Source: a bacterium
Lineage (GTDB): Bacteria; Caldisericota; Caldisericia; Cryosericales; Cryosericaceae
Direction of reading: 5' to 3'
Assembly: GCA_021373025.1 (NCBI GenBank)
Contig: JAJFTL010000007.1
Span: 20,855 to 84,854 of the forward strand
DNA length: 64,000 nucleotides
The notes beneath the pieces are model-generated. The model did no database searches, was not told where the DNA came from, and worked only from the letters and a program-made list of their open reading frames with translations. The position numbers and the translations under genes are program-made. Positions 11,971-20,543 of the stretch are shown one piece after another. How positions within the stretch are numbered: the stretch's first letter is position 1; the number at the start of each line of letters is the position of its first letter.

Positions 11971-12056
11971 TCTTCGAGCTGCCTGACCTTGGCAACAGCC
12001 GTGGCATGCAGCCGGTAGGGTGTGGTTGGAAACGGCCACGCCTCCCATTGAGGAAA
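11971..12056 (+). ncRNA. Structured 5' leader; candidate Moco/Tuco-type riboswitch
   Basis: The leader before the SLH-tungstate protein has an 11-bp stem (12018-12028 with 12033-12043, including G-U pairs) closed by a GAAA tetraloop, a GCTGC/GCAGC pairing (near 11979 and 12008) and a mutually exclusive short hairpin (CCTC 12041-12044 with GAGG 12050-12053). CATTG (12046-12050) can also pair with CAATG (12064-12068), placing the Shine-Dalgarno sequence in a loop and the start codon in a stem. Moco-family riboswitches are known to precede moa, mod and tup genes and to use a GNRA loop, so placement and shape fit. This is by eye; no covariance search was possible. Confidence 0.45.
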
Positions 12057-12065
12057 GGAGAAACA

Positions 12066-13877
12066 ATGAAACGAGATCTGTCACGTCTGCTTGTCCGTCG
12101 CATCCTTGCGACGGCGCTTGTTCTTGCATTCTTGTCCATGGCATCCACTCTCTCAGTGCACGCCGCATCCCTCTCTGATATCGCCGGGCGTCCTGACCAG
12201 GCAGTTATCGAGAGAGTAGTTGCCAAAGGGTTCATGAGGGGCTATCCGGATGGTACCTTCCGGCCGAATGCTCCCATCACCCGTGCTGAGTTTGTGGTTG
12301 CCCTCGCACGCTCTGCAGGGCTCGACCCTGTGCAGTCGCCCGCCAGGACGTTCACAGACCTGCCGACAGGCAACTGGGCTGCTCCTCTCGTCTACGCCGC
12401 AGTTGCCAAGGGCTGGATCTCGGGGTACCAAAATGGCACCTTCCACCCGACAGCCAACATTACACGTGAAGAGTCCATGGTGGTCGTCGCACAGCGGATG
12501 GGTTTTGAGATCCGTGGTATGGCGACCCATGTTGTACTGGACAAGGTTGCAGGTTCTGAGGATCTCTCACTGTGGGCACGAACCGCTGCCGCTGCATGTG
12601 TGCAAGAGGGCATGGTCAGGGATATAACCAAGCCGACTGCTGCCATCAACCGTGCCCAGGCCGCTGCCTACCTCCCTGCCATCATGGACTACAAGGCACC
12701 TGAGGCGCAGTCGATGGTCCTCGCCACAACGACCTCGACTTATGATTCCGGCCTGCTTAACTTCCTTGTTCCAATCTTCGAGAAGTCCAACCATGTCAAG
12801 GTCAAGATCATCTCCGTCGGTACCGGTCAGGCTATCACGACCGCGCGAAAAGGTGATGCCGACGTCTTGCTTGTCCATGCGCGCGCCCAGGAAGACCAGT
12901 TCATGGCCGATGGGTTTGGTCTCTTCCGGAAGGACGTGATGTACAACGACTTTATCATCATCGGACCAGCCAGCGATCCCGCAAAGATCAAGGGCATGAC
13001 GGACGCCGCCGCCGCGTTCGCGAAGCTCGCTGCCTCGGGCTCGACCTTCATCAGCCGTGGCGACAAGTCGGGTACCAACACCAAGGAACTGGACATCTGG
13101 AAATCCGCCGGCATCACCCCTGCCGGCAAGTCCTGGTACGTCAACGCCGGGCAGGGCATGGGCGAAGTCCTCATCATGGCTGACCAGAAACAGGCGTACA
13201 CACTTACCGACCGTGCCACGTACCTCGCCTATCAAAACGGCGGCAAGATCAACCTGCCCATCCTTGTAGAGGGGTCGCAGGGACTGCTTAACCCATATGG
13301 CATCATACCCATCAACCCAGCCAAGTACCCGAGCGTCAAGGTCGATCTGGCTGTTCGATTTGCGGATTTCATGACCGGCCTCCCCGGCCAGGAACTGATC
13401 AAGAGCTTCGGCGTCGAGCAGTACGGCCAGACTCTCTTCTACCCGGATTCCACGGAGTGGAAGGCCACACGGAGCCTGGACATAGTCCTGCCAAACGGGA
13501 AAGAAGTCACGTATCATCTGAACGACGTGCGCAACTTCCCGGTGACGACCATCAAGGTCTACCCGAACAACAACCAGTCGCTTGCTCCTGTTTCATATGG
13601 TGGTGTCCAGCTCATAGATATCCTGAAGATCATCTCGCCGGAACTCGCCTCGGCGAAGCGTCTGACTGTCATTGCCACAGCAACCGATGGCAGCCACGTG
13701 ACGCTGGATTATGACGACATCTACAACACGCGCACGGGCACAAAGATCACGGTCGTCTACCTCAAGAACGGTACGACGCTTTCGACTGATGAAGGGTTCA
13801 TGGCACTCATGACGACCAGGGGCGCGTTTCTGGTCAACAACATCAAATACGTATACAAGCTCGAAGTCCACAAGTAG
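12066..13877 (+). CDS. S-layer-anchored tungstate-binding protein (SLH x3 - TupA-like - C-terminal molybdopterin-fold-like domain)
   Basis: A 603-residue secreted protein. Residues 1-33 form a signal peptide (cleavage after VHA). Three SLH domains follow (about 36-86, 93-143, 157-206) with TRAE-type motifs (ITRAEF, ITREES, INRAQA), which in this family bind cell-wall polysaccharide. Residues about 213-455 are a TupA-type tungstate-binding domain (LATTTSTYDSGLLNFLVPIFE, GTGQAITTARKGDADVLLVH, SRGDKSGTNTKELDIWKSAG). The last about 140 residues have the pattern of part of the sulfite-oxidase-type molybdopterin-binding fold (YGGVQLIDILKI, VTLDYDDI, NNIKYVYKLEV), a weaker assignment. ATG 12066 follows AGGAAAGGAG. 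tupB and tupC are next, so it should feed that importer. Solute-binding domains are normally lipoproteins; SLH anchoring is unusual. Confidence 0.85.
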   Translation: MKRDLSRLLVRRILATALVLAFLSMASTLSVHAASLSDIAGRPDQAVIERVVAKGFMRGYPDGTFRPNAPITRAEFVVALARSAGLDPVQSPARTFTDLPTGNWAAPLVYAAVAKGWISGYQNGTFHPTANITREESMVVVAQRMGFEIRGMATHVVLDKVAGSEDLSLWARTAAAACVQEGMVRDITKPTAAINRAQAAAYLPAIMDYKAPEAQSMVLATTTSTYDSGLLNFLVPIFEKSNHVKVKIISVGTGQAITTARKGDADVLLVHARAQEDQFMADGFGLFRKDVMYNDFIIIGPASDPAKIKGMTDAAAAFAKLAASGSTFISRGDKSGTNTKELDIWKSAGITPAGKSWYVNAGQGMGEVLIMADQKQAYTLTDRATYLAYQNGGKINLPILVEGSQGLLNPYGIIPINPAKYPSVKVDLAVRFADFMTGLPGQELIKSFGVEQYGQTLFYPDSTEWKATRSLDIVLPNGKEVTYHLNDVRNFPVTTIKVYPNNNQSLAPVSYGGVQLIDILKIISPELASAKRLTVIATATDGSHVTLDYDDIYNTRTGTKITVVYLKNGTTLSTDEGFMALMTTRGAFLVNNIKYVYKLEVHK

Positions 13878-13903
13878 CATGAATACGGCGCGGAGAGACG
13901 CAT

Positions 13904-14623
13904 ATGGGTGATATTGGCCGAGGCCTGGTCCAGGCCGTTCACCTCATCGTCTCGCTGGATCCAGGCACGTACGAGGCCTTGGGAACTTCTCTTCGCGTCA
14001 CATTGAGTGCACTGCTGTGGTCAGCGCTGGTTGGATTTCCTCTCGGCATCCTGCTCGCCTTTGCCCACTTCCGGGGCAAGCAGGGTATCATGAATGTGAT
14101 GTACACGTTTATGGGGTTTCCGCCCGTCGTGGCAGGACTCCTGGTGTACTTGCTGCTCTCTCGCAGCGGACCACTCGGGCCACTTGAGCTGCTCTACACA
14201 CCGACGGCCATGATCATTGCACAGATCCTTCTTGCTCTGCCCGTTATCATCGGACTCACCGTGCTGGGGCTTCGCAGTGCCGACAAGGGGGTCGTTGACC
14301 TGGCACTGACGCTGGGAGCCACACGCAGACAGGCGTCGTTCGCGCTTGTTCGGGACGCCCGTCTCGCCATCCTCGGGGCTGTCATCACGGCCTTTGGCAA
14401 TGCAATGAGCGAGGTGGGGGCGGCTATGCTGGTCGGTGGCAATATCGAAGGGGCCACCCGTACCCTGACGACCGCGCTCATGCTGGAGACCCGCCAGGGC
14501 AGTTTCGACCGTGCCATCGCGCTGGGTATTATCCTCCTCCTCGTCTCATTCCTCGTCAACGTCCTTTTGTCCCGCCTGGGCGAGAGCACTTCAGAGACCG
14601 GCAATGTCCGCCACATTGACTGA
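13904..14623 (+). CDS. tupB: Tungstate ABC transporter permease
   Basis: Inner-membrane permease of 239 residues with about five or six hydrophobic segments. The cytoplasmic coupling loop reads DLALTLGATRRQASFALVRDAR, close to the EAA motif of ABC importers, and MSEVGAAMLVGGNIEGATRTLTTAL is typical of TupB/WtpB-type permeases. It starts 27 nt after the substrate-binding gene and overlaps the ATPase gene by 20 nt, so the three form one translationally coupled importer. The neighbouring TupA-like domain makes tungstate more likely than molybdate. Confidence 0.9.
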   Translation: MGDIGRGLVQAVHLIVSLDPGTYEALGTSLRVTLSALLWSALVGFPLGILLAFAHFRGKQGIMNVMYTFMGFPPVVAGLLVYLLLSRSGPLGPLELLYTPTAMIIAQILLALPVIIGLTVLGLRSADKGVVDLALTLGATRRQASFALVRDARLAILGAVITAFGNAMSEVGAAMLVGGNIEGATRTLTTALMLETRQGSFDRAIALGIILLLVSFLVNVLLSRLGESTSETGNVRHID

Positions 14624-15392
14624 CCTGCTCATAGCCCACGGCATTGCCAAGCACTTCGGCTCGCGCGAAGTGCTGCGCGGTATCGATTTGAGCGTTCCGG
14701 CGCAAAGCATCACGGTCATCCTGGGCACCAATGGTGCTGGCAAAACGACGCTGTTGCGTATCCTGGGGCTGCTGGATCCTGCCGATGCCGGAACGGTCAC
14801 GTATGACGGCATCATCGCCGAGGAATCGAGTATCACATATAGCACTCCGTTGACGGGACCGGCTTATGACCGACGCACGCTGACCCTCCGTCGCCAGATG
14901 ATGCTTGCATTTCAGCACCCCGTCGCCTTCAGTGGCTCAGTCCTCAGCAACGTGACGTATGGTCTGCTGCTCCGCGGCGTGGGCCGCGCTGAAGCCGAAA
15001 ACCGGGCCATGGCCGCTCTGCGCGAAGCCGGCATTGACGAGCGTGCGCACCAGCATGCGTCGTCACTTTCTGGCGGTGAATCGGCGCGTCTGTCTCTTGC
15101 CAGGGCTCTTGCCCTGAAACCCGGCCTGCTGTTTCTGGATGAGCCGTCCGCAAGCCTTGACCCCCATGGCACCAAAGTGCTTGAGGATCTGCTACTTCAC
15201 ATGCGGGACGATCTCGGCATGACGGTGGTCGTCGTCACGCAGGACATTTTTGAGGCCCGGCGCATCGCGGATCAGGTAGCGTTCCTCCACGAGGGGAGTA
15301 TTATAGAACAGTCGTCACGCGACAGGTTCTTCGAGCAACCGCGCGATGAGCGGACCCGTCGATTTCTGGCGGGCGACCTTCTTGTCACATAG
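14604..15392 (+). CDS. tupC: Tungstate ABC transporter ATP-binding protein
   Basis: A 262-residue ABC ATPase that energises the TupB permease. Walker A is GTNGAGKTT, the signature motif LSGGESARLSLARAL and Walker B LLFLDEPSASLD, followed by VVVTQD in the H-loop place, where Gln replaces the usual His. ATG 14604 starts inside the end of tupB, giving a family-typical N-terminus (HGIAKHFGSREVLRGIDL). A 39-nt gap leads into moeA, consistent with one transcript. The H-loop change is seen directly; its effect on catalysis is not known. Confidence 0.9.
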   Translation: MSATLTDLLIAHGIAKHFGSREVLRGIDLSVPAQSITVILGTNGAGKTTLLRILGLLDPADAGTVTYDGIIAEESSITYSTPLTGPAYDRRTLTLRRQMMLAFQHPVAFSGSVLSNVTYGLLLRGVGRAEAENRAMAALREAGIDERAHQHASSLSGGESARLSLARALALKPGLLFLDEPSASLDPHGTKVLEDLLLHMRDDLGMTVVVVTQDIFEARRIADQVAFLHEGSIIEQSSRDRFFEQPRDERTRRFLAGDLLVT

Positions 15393-15431
15393 GGACATCC
15401 CTATTTGTTGTAATTTCTGGCATGAGGAGCA

Positions 15432-16664
15432 ATGATGCTGAACACGCTAGAGGCACTGAACATAGTACTGGCTCATGCAGAACTTCTTGAGCCGGCTCGT
15501 ATGCCGCTTGATAAGGCGGCAGGACTCGTACTGGCGGAAGATGTGACCGCCCGGGGTAACGTGCCCCCCTTCGCCAATTCGGCCATGGATGGGTTCGCCG
15601 TCCTCGCTTCCGACATTCAGCAGGCGTCCGAGGCCACCCCTGTTCGACTTCACATTTTGGAAGATGTCCCGGCAGGCAGTGTTGCAACCCAGCCCGTCCG
15701 CCCTGGCACCGCCATCCGCATCATGACCGGAGCTCCCCTCCCCGATGGTGCCGACACTGTTGTCCACGTCGAAGTGACGCGCGTTGAAGGTAGCGACGTC
15801 GTGATCCTGCTCGCTCTCAAGAGCGGCTTCAACGTCCGCAGGGCGGGCGAAGATATGACTGACGGTACCGTCGTCCTGCACGCCGGGAGCACCCTGCGGC
15901 CCGGCGAGATCGGCGTCTGTGCCGCAGCTGGCCATGATGCTGTCTCCGTGTATCCGCGGGCCCGTGTCGCTATTCTGACGACCGGCAGTGAACTGGTGGA
16001 CGCAGCAGACGAACTGACTCCGGGGCACATCCGTGACGCCAATGCGCATTCCCTGCGGGCTCAGATCGCAGCGATCGGAGCAGTACCCGTCGTCTTTGCA
16101 CGCGTTCCTGACACGCGCGACGCTGTCCGATCATCGTTGGAGCAAGCTCTCGCTGGTTCCGATGTCGTGCTCACCAACGGAGGCATTTCTGTCGGCGATT
16201 ATGACTTCGTCAAGGACGTTCTTGAGGAGATGGGAGCGCAGCTCGTCTTCTGGCGCGTGAAGCAAAAACCGGGGAAACCCATGGCTTTCTGGACCCTTGG
16301 ACACAAACGCATCGTCGGCCTGCCGGGCAACCCGGTATCCTGCATGGTCTGCGTCGAAGAGTACGTGCGTCCTTTGATTCGCCGGATGATGGGTTTTTCC
16401 CTGCTGCACCGTCCAGAACGCTCAGCAGTGTTCGATGAACGCTACTCCAAAGGATCCGACGCAGGGCGTGTCCACTTCGTGCGCGTTCTCCTGGAACAGC
16501 GTGACGGCACCCTGCACGCTCGCCCCACCGGTCCTCAGGGCTCCGGTATCCTCACCTCCATGGCGCGCGCGGAGGCCATTGCCATTATTCCGGAAGAGGC
16601 TACTGTCATCGACGCGGGCGCTACGGTCCAGGTACAGCTCACCGACCTGCCCGAGGACCACTGA
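15432..16664 (+). CDS. moeA: Molybdopterin molybdenum/tungsten transferase MoeA
   Basis: A 410-residue MoeA, which inserts the metal oxyanion into adenylylated molybdopterin, the last common step to Moco or tungsten cofactor. It has the N-terminal PPFANSAMDGFAV motif, the MoCF-fold motifs TGSELVD and TNGGISVGDYDFVKDVL, the KPGKPMAFW stretch and LPGNPVSCMV. GAGGAG precedes ATG 15432. It lies between the tungstate importer and moaA; the stop codon overlaps the moaA start (TGATG). In this context tungsten is the likely metal. Confidence 0.95.
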   Translation: MMLNTLEALNIVLAHAELLEPARMPLDKAAGLVLAEDVTARGNVPPFANSAMDGFAVLASDIQQASEATPVRLHILEDVPAGSVATQPVRPGTAIRIMTGAPLPDGADTVVHVEVTRVEGSDVVILLALKSGFNVRRAGEDMTDGTVVLHAGSTLRPGEIGVCAAAGHDAVSVYPRARVAILTTGSELVDAADELTPGHIRDANAHSLRAQIAAIGAVPVVFARVPDTRDAVRSSLEQALAGSDVVLTNGGISVGDYDFVKDVLEEMGAQLVFWRVKQKPGKPMAFWTLGHKRIVGLPGNPVSCMVCVEEYVRPLIRRMMGFSLLHRPERSAVFDERYSKGSDAGRVHFVRVLLEQRDGTLHARPTGPQGSGILTSMARAEAIAIIPEEATVIDAGATVQVQLTDLPEDH

Positions 16665-17629
16665 TGCAGGACCGCCTTGGACGTACGATCGACTACGTCC
16701 GTATCTCCGTCACCGATCGCTGCAACCTGCGGTGCCGGTACTGCATGCCTGAGGAGGGCGTGCCTATGCTGCAGCACGAGGATATCCTGCGCTTCGAGGA
16801 GATCACGGCCTTCATGCGGGTCGCGGTTGGGCAGGGCATCGTCAAGGTGCGCCTCACCGGCGGCGAGCCACTAAACCGTCCGGGCATCGTGAACCTCGTC
16901 CGCATGCTGCTGGACATTCCCGGGCTCAAGGACCTCTCATTGACGACCAACGGTACACTGCTGCCCCAGTTTGCCCCCCATCTCAAAGCAGCTGGTCTGA
17001 AACGCATCAACATCGGCCTGCCATCGCTGGACCCGGCTACCTATGCGTACCTGACCCGTCTGGGCTCGCTGGATCAGGCCCTTGCAGGGCTGAAAGCTGC
17101 GATCGACACGGGCTTCAGTCCGGTCAAGCTCAACGTCGTCGTCTTGCGTGGAGTCAACGACGACCTGGCACCGTACCTGGATCTTACCAGACGACTGCCC
17201 GTCGAGGTCCGTTTCATCGAGTACATGACCATTGGCCCCCTGGGCGAGGACCACTACCTCGTGCCCGCAGCTGAACTGCGCCGAAAACTGGAGGCGCTCG
17301 CCGCGCTGGAACCGGCTGAAAAGCCACAGGGCAACGGTCCTGCTCAACAATATTTCCGCATCCCGGGAGCTCCCGGAACAGTAGCAATCATCGCGCCTAT
17401 GACCGAGCACTTTTGTCCGACCTGCAACCGCCTGCGTCTGGTCGCGGACGGTCATCTGCGCCTCTGTCTCTTCGGTGCCGACGAGATTGACATCAAGCCG
17501 GCGCTGCGTCCCACGGTCGATGAGGAAGCCCTGCGCCGGTTACTCGAGCAGGCAATGCAGCAAAAACCAGAATGCATGCCCGACACCGCCCGTGATTACG
17601 GCCGAGCGATGGGGAGCATAGGAGGATAG
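16664..17629 (+). CDS. moaA: GTP 3',8-cyclase MoaA (radical SAM)
   Basis: Converts GTP to 3',8-cyclo-GTP, the first step of molybdopterin synthesis. The 321-residue protein has the radical-SAM cluster motif CNLRCRYC (residues about 20-27), the SAM-binding LTGGEP, a second C-terminal Fe-S site (CPTCNRLRL...LRLC) and the catalytically needed terminal Gly-Gly (SIGG end). It is translationally coupled to moeA by a 1-nt overlap and lies 1 nt before moaC. Confidence 0.96.
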   Translation: MQDRLGRTIDYVRISVTDRCNLRCRYCMPEEGVPMLQHEDILRFEEITAFMRVAVGQGIVKVRLTGGEPLNRPGIVNLVRMLLDIPGLKDLSLTTNGTLLPQFAPHLKAAGLKRINIGLPSLDPATYAYLTRLGSLDQALAGLKAAIDTGFSPVKLNVVVLRGVNDDLAPYLDLTRRLPVEVRFIEYMTIGPLGEDHYLVPAAELRRKLEALAALEPAEKPQGNGPAQQYFRIPGAPGTVAIIAPMTEHFCPTCNRLRLVADGHLRLCLFGADEIDIKPALRPTVDEEALRRLLEQAMQQKPECMPDTARDYGRAMGSIGG

Positions 17630-17630
17630 T

Positions 17631-18113
17631 ATGGCTGAAACTAGTTTGACACACCTGGACGAAAATGGCAATGCCCGCATGATTGACGTCAGCGCCAAGG
17701 TGGAGACTGCCCGCGAAGCAGTCGCCCGCTGCCGCGTCATGCTGGCGCCCGCCACCTTTGATCTGATCAAGGCTGGCAATATTAAGAAGGGCGATGTCCT
17801 GACGGTCGCTCAGGTCGCCGGCATTCAGGCGGCCAAGCGCACGTGGGAGCTGATCCCCCTGTGCCACCCGATCACGCTGACCTTTGTCGGCGTTGTATTG
17901 ACGCCAAACGACGCAGAACACACCGTCGACATCGAGGCAACAGCCCGAACGGTGTCCGAGACCGGTGTCGAGATGGAGGCGCTGGTCGCCGCCTCTACGG
18001 CAGCCCTGACGATCTATGATATGTGTAAGGGCGTTGAGCGCGGTATTCGCATCACCGATCTCCGGCTCATCCGCAAGAGCGGCGGACAGTCGGGACTCTG
18101 GGAGGGCGCGTGA
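17631..18113 (+). CDS. moaC: Cyclic pyranopterin monophosphate synthase MoaC
   Basis: Converts 3',8-cyclo-GTP to cPMP. The 160-residue protein has the family motifs LTHLDENGNARMIDVSAK, LCHPI(T)LT, GVEMEALVAAS and YDMCKGVERG, plus the conserved KSGG near the C-terminus. It starts right after moaA with AGGAGG and overlaps the next gene by 4 nt (GTGA). Confidence 0.96.
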   Translation: MAETSLTHLDENGNARMIDVSAKVETAREAVARCRVMLAPATFDLIKAGNIKKGDVLTVAQVAGIQAAKRTWELIPLCHPITLTFVGVVLTPNDAEHTVDIEATARTVSETGVEMEALVAASTAALTIYDMCKGVERGIRITDLRLIRKSGGQSGLWEGA

Positions 18114-18562
18114 GCCAGTCGGTCGTCGTCTCCGTCAACATCTCGGAGCAGAAAGGCACGCGCAAGCATCCCCAGCAAGGCCCCGTCACCATCACTATGC
18201 TGGGCATACAGGGCGACGCCCACGCGGGGGACTGGCACCGTCAGCTCAGCCTGCTGGCGCAGGAGAGCATCGACAAGATGCAAGGTCACGGCCTTTTCCT
18301 GAAGCCCGGCGACTTTGCCGAAAACATCACGACACACGGCCTGGATCTGCTGACTCTGCCGGTTGGGACTCGTCTTCGGATCGGCACCGTCACCATGGAA
18401 GTCACACAGATCGGGAAGGAATGCCACCTCGGCTGCGAGATCCGCAAGCTGGTCGGCGACTGCGTCATGCCCCGCGAGGGTATCTTCGCCCGCGTCATCA
18501 CCGCCGGCACGATCCGGGCCGGCGACCTCATCACCCTCATCAGCAAAGGAGAAACCTTATGA
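18110..18562 (+). CDS. MOSC domain-containing protein
   Basis: A stand-alone MOSC (molybdenum cofactor sulfurase C-terminal) protein of 150 residues starting with GTG that overlaps the moaC stop. The domain contains GDAHAGDWHRQLSLLA and the conserved Cys region ECHLGCEIRKLVGDCVMPREGIFARV. MOSC proteins are thought to carry sulfur or bind the cofactor. It is commonly found between moaC and moaB/mogA genes in anaerobes, as here. Precise role unknown. Confidence 0.9.
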   Translation: MSQSVVVSVNISEQKGTRKHPQQGPVTITMLGIQGDAHAGDWHRQLSLLAQESIDKMQGHGLFLKPGDFAENITTHGLDLLTLPVGTRLRIGTVTMEVTQIGKECHLGCEIRKLVGDCVMPREGIFARVITAGTIRAGDLITLISKGETL

Positions 18563-19035
18563 AAGCAGCAGTTTTGACCATCAGCGACAGTTGTGTGGCA
18601 GGAACCCGCGTGGACGAGAGCGGCCCGTTCATCGCCGGAAGGTTACAAGGCGCAGGCTGGGCCATCGATGAGATGACCATCGTCCCGGACGAGCAGATGG
18701 AGATCGCCGAGATCATCGAGAAATGGGCGACCGGCCGTCACGTCGACGTCATCATCACCACGGGTGGCACCGGTTTCTCCGCTCGCGACGTCACCCCTGA
18801 GGCGACGCTCTCGGTCATCGACCGCCGCACCCCTGGCATCAGTGAGGCTATCCGTCTCTACGGCCTCAACAAGGGTGTTCCTACTGCCTGCCTGTCCCGG
18901 GCCGAAGCCGGGCTGCGAGGTACCACCCTGATCATCAACCTCCCCGGCAGCCTTCATGCCGTTCAGGATGGGATGGACGTGCTCATCCCCCTGCTTCCCC
19001 ATGCCCTGGAGATGATCGCAGGCAAGGGACACTAG
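18559..19035 (+). CDS. MogA/MoaB family molybdopterin adenylyltransferase
   Basis: A 158-residue MoCF-fold protein that adenylylates molybdopterin before metal insertion. Motifs: TISDSCVAGTRVDESGP, VDVIITTGGTGFSARDVTPEAT, and NLPGSLHAVQDGMD. Its ATG overlaps the MOSC stop (ATGA). It is the last gene of the operon; no moaD or moaE (molybdopterin synthase) or mobA is present here. MogA and MoaB cannot be separated confidently, so no symbol is given. Confidence 0.92.
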   Translation: MKAAVLTISDSCVAGTRVDESGPFIAGRLQGAGWAIDEMTIVPDEQMEIAEIIEKWATGRHVDVIITTGGTGFSARDVTPEATLSVIDRRTPGISEAIRLYGLNKGVPTACLSRAEAGLRGTTLIINLPGSLHAVQDGMDVLIPLLPHALEMIAGKGH

Positions 19036-19067
19036 ACCGTCATAGCCGTCACTCCATACCTGCGGGA

Positions 19068-19487
19068 CTAGAAGTCGAACAGGTTCAGGCCGGTAACGGG
19101 ATCAGCTTTCCTGTCGATCGACCCCGGTGCGGTATGGATGAAGATCTCAGCAGTTCCACTTACCCTTGCCTCGTTCAGGTGGCCTCCGACGACCTGTCCA
19201 TCCTCTTTTGCAAATGCGGCATGGAAATGCAGATAGACCTGGCCTTCCTTTTCCGTCGCGTTGCCGAGAAGAGATGTCACTTCCATTTCACCGTCAAAGG
19301 TGTTGGATTCGTATCTCTTGTCTGCAACGTGATACAGACCGACAACGACGTGATCTACCGCGCCGATCCCGGAAATGCTTCCAAAGTGAACTTGCTCCTT
19401 TTCGCAGACTGTTTTCACACAGGAGATGATTTCCTCGCCGCGGTTGACCCGCAGAGCGATGAGATCTCCACTTCTTGTATATTCCAT
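19068..19487 (-). CDS. PPC-domain (DUF296) protein
   Basis: A 139-residue single-domain PPC/DUF296 protein. Related plant domains occur in AT-hook DNA-binding proteins; bacterial stand-alone versions have no settled function. Conserved features include GSISGIGAVDHVVVGLY, the metal-site-like LHFHAAFAKEDGQVVGGHL, and the FIHT end of the fold. The start follows GGGGG by about 9 nt. It converges on the molybdopterin operon with only 32 bp between, without a clear terminator. Confidence 0.88.
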   Translation of the reverse strand: MEYTRSGDLIALRVNRGEEIISCVKTVCEKEQVHFGSISGIGAVDHVVVGLYHVADKRYESNTFDGEMEVTSLLGNATEKEGQVYLHFHAAFAKEDGQVVGGHLNEARVSGTAEIFIHTAPGSIDRKADPVTGLNLFDF

Positions 19488-20277
19488 GGTTTGGACCCCC
19501 TTGCCTTTCAGGCTGAATTCTGTTTGTGGTGAAGGCTTTTGAGCCCACCATCATTTTACACGAAGATGCAAGTTGTCATCATTCTCTCTGGCGAAGATCG
19601 CTTTCTGGTAATGCATGGGTGCTCCACAACGACTTCCACAAATCGACCTTTCCGGCGGAGGAAACGACATAGAACCCCGTATCGACGGGCTTCGCAACAA
19701 ACAGGATCTCGATGCCAGTCCGGTCCCGGATGACCTTTGAAATGCGCTTGTTCTACAGTTCCTTCCCTGTGGCGGGTACCTCCCTCAGGACCTGACACGC
19801 AAACCGTTTTGCAATGAGTCTCCCGTGATACAACTTGCACTAGTCCCTCGATTGATTGAAAGCCGGGGAGACCCTTTGAGGCAGCGGACACGGTTTAACG
19901 ACACGAGACGGATGCATTTTGGCATTACCATTGACACATGTTCTCAATCCTGCTATGACGTACATGGAACAGGGCAATGGATGACTGGTGACATGGCCAT
20001 CAGTGGAACGGATCCGGGACCTTGTTCGGGGAGGTTCCACAAGTAAGGTAAAGCGGTGCTGCCAGCCCCATCTGGGGAGCGGTCTGACGGCAGGCTGATT
20101 CAGAGATGCAACCATCTATTGCCTTATTCTCCTTTTGTCTTTGCAATGCGAGATGTAGCGGGGACACGAGGATGTGCGATCAACCTGCAGGATGACGCGG
20201 GTGCTGGTAAGCGACGAAGTGATGTGCTTTGCAGTTGGCGACCAAGGAGGTTGTTACGGCTAGAGAGTAATAGGGTT
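19488..20277. other. About 0.8 kb without an intact gene; decayed sequence
   Basis: No complete gene is visible. A minus-strand stretch (19579-19752) reads as plausible protein (including GIEILFVAKPVDTGFYVV) but has no start and is preceded by an in-frame TAG, so it looks like the end of a broken gene of unknown family. The rest gives only short, compositionally odd frames. With the relics downstream it looks like a zone of gene decay. Confidence 0.5.
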
Positions 20278-20415
20278 GATCCCGTCTGGAGGTGGCTCTG
20301 AGTGAGTGGAAAACCGTAGAGACAGCTGAATCGAAGAGCAAGACCTATGGGTTCTGTGTTGCTGAATGCAAAAGATCGTTCAAGGCGGATCCCATCAAGT
20401 ACGTTGAGAACCCGT
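20278..20415 (+). pseudogene. YHS-domain relic, frameshifted
   Basis: YHS domains are small metal-site domains beginning DPVCGM and containing a Tyr-x-Phe-Cys-x-x-x-Cys core. Here TYGFCVAECKRSFKADPIKYVENP is intact from about 20340, and in a different frame just upstream GAT CCC GTC TG (20278-20288) spells the DPV(C) start. A single-base deletion plus substitutions around 20288-20294 separate the two. A GTG at 20292 could start a truncated product lacking the first metal ligand, but decay is more likely. Confidence 0.65.
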
Positions 20416-20543
20416 CGTCCCGGATGGTGCCTAGCCGCCGGGTGAATCCGAGAAGTACTCGTTCACCACTCTTGATGGCAGCAGAAGAACGGCTTAGATG
20501 AATGTCCTCTACCGACAAGTTAAAGAGGTAGGAAGGAGATCAG

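Noticed and set aside
12567..13517. 316-codon open frame on the minus strand opposite the SLH-tungstate gene
   Set aside because: Created by the codon bias of the real gene; composition is not protein-like and no start signals are present.
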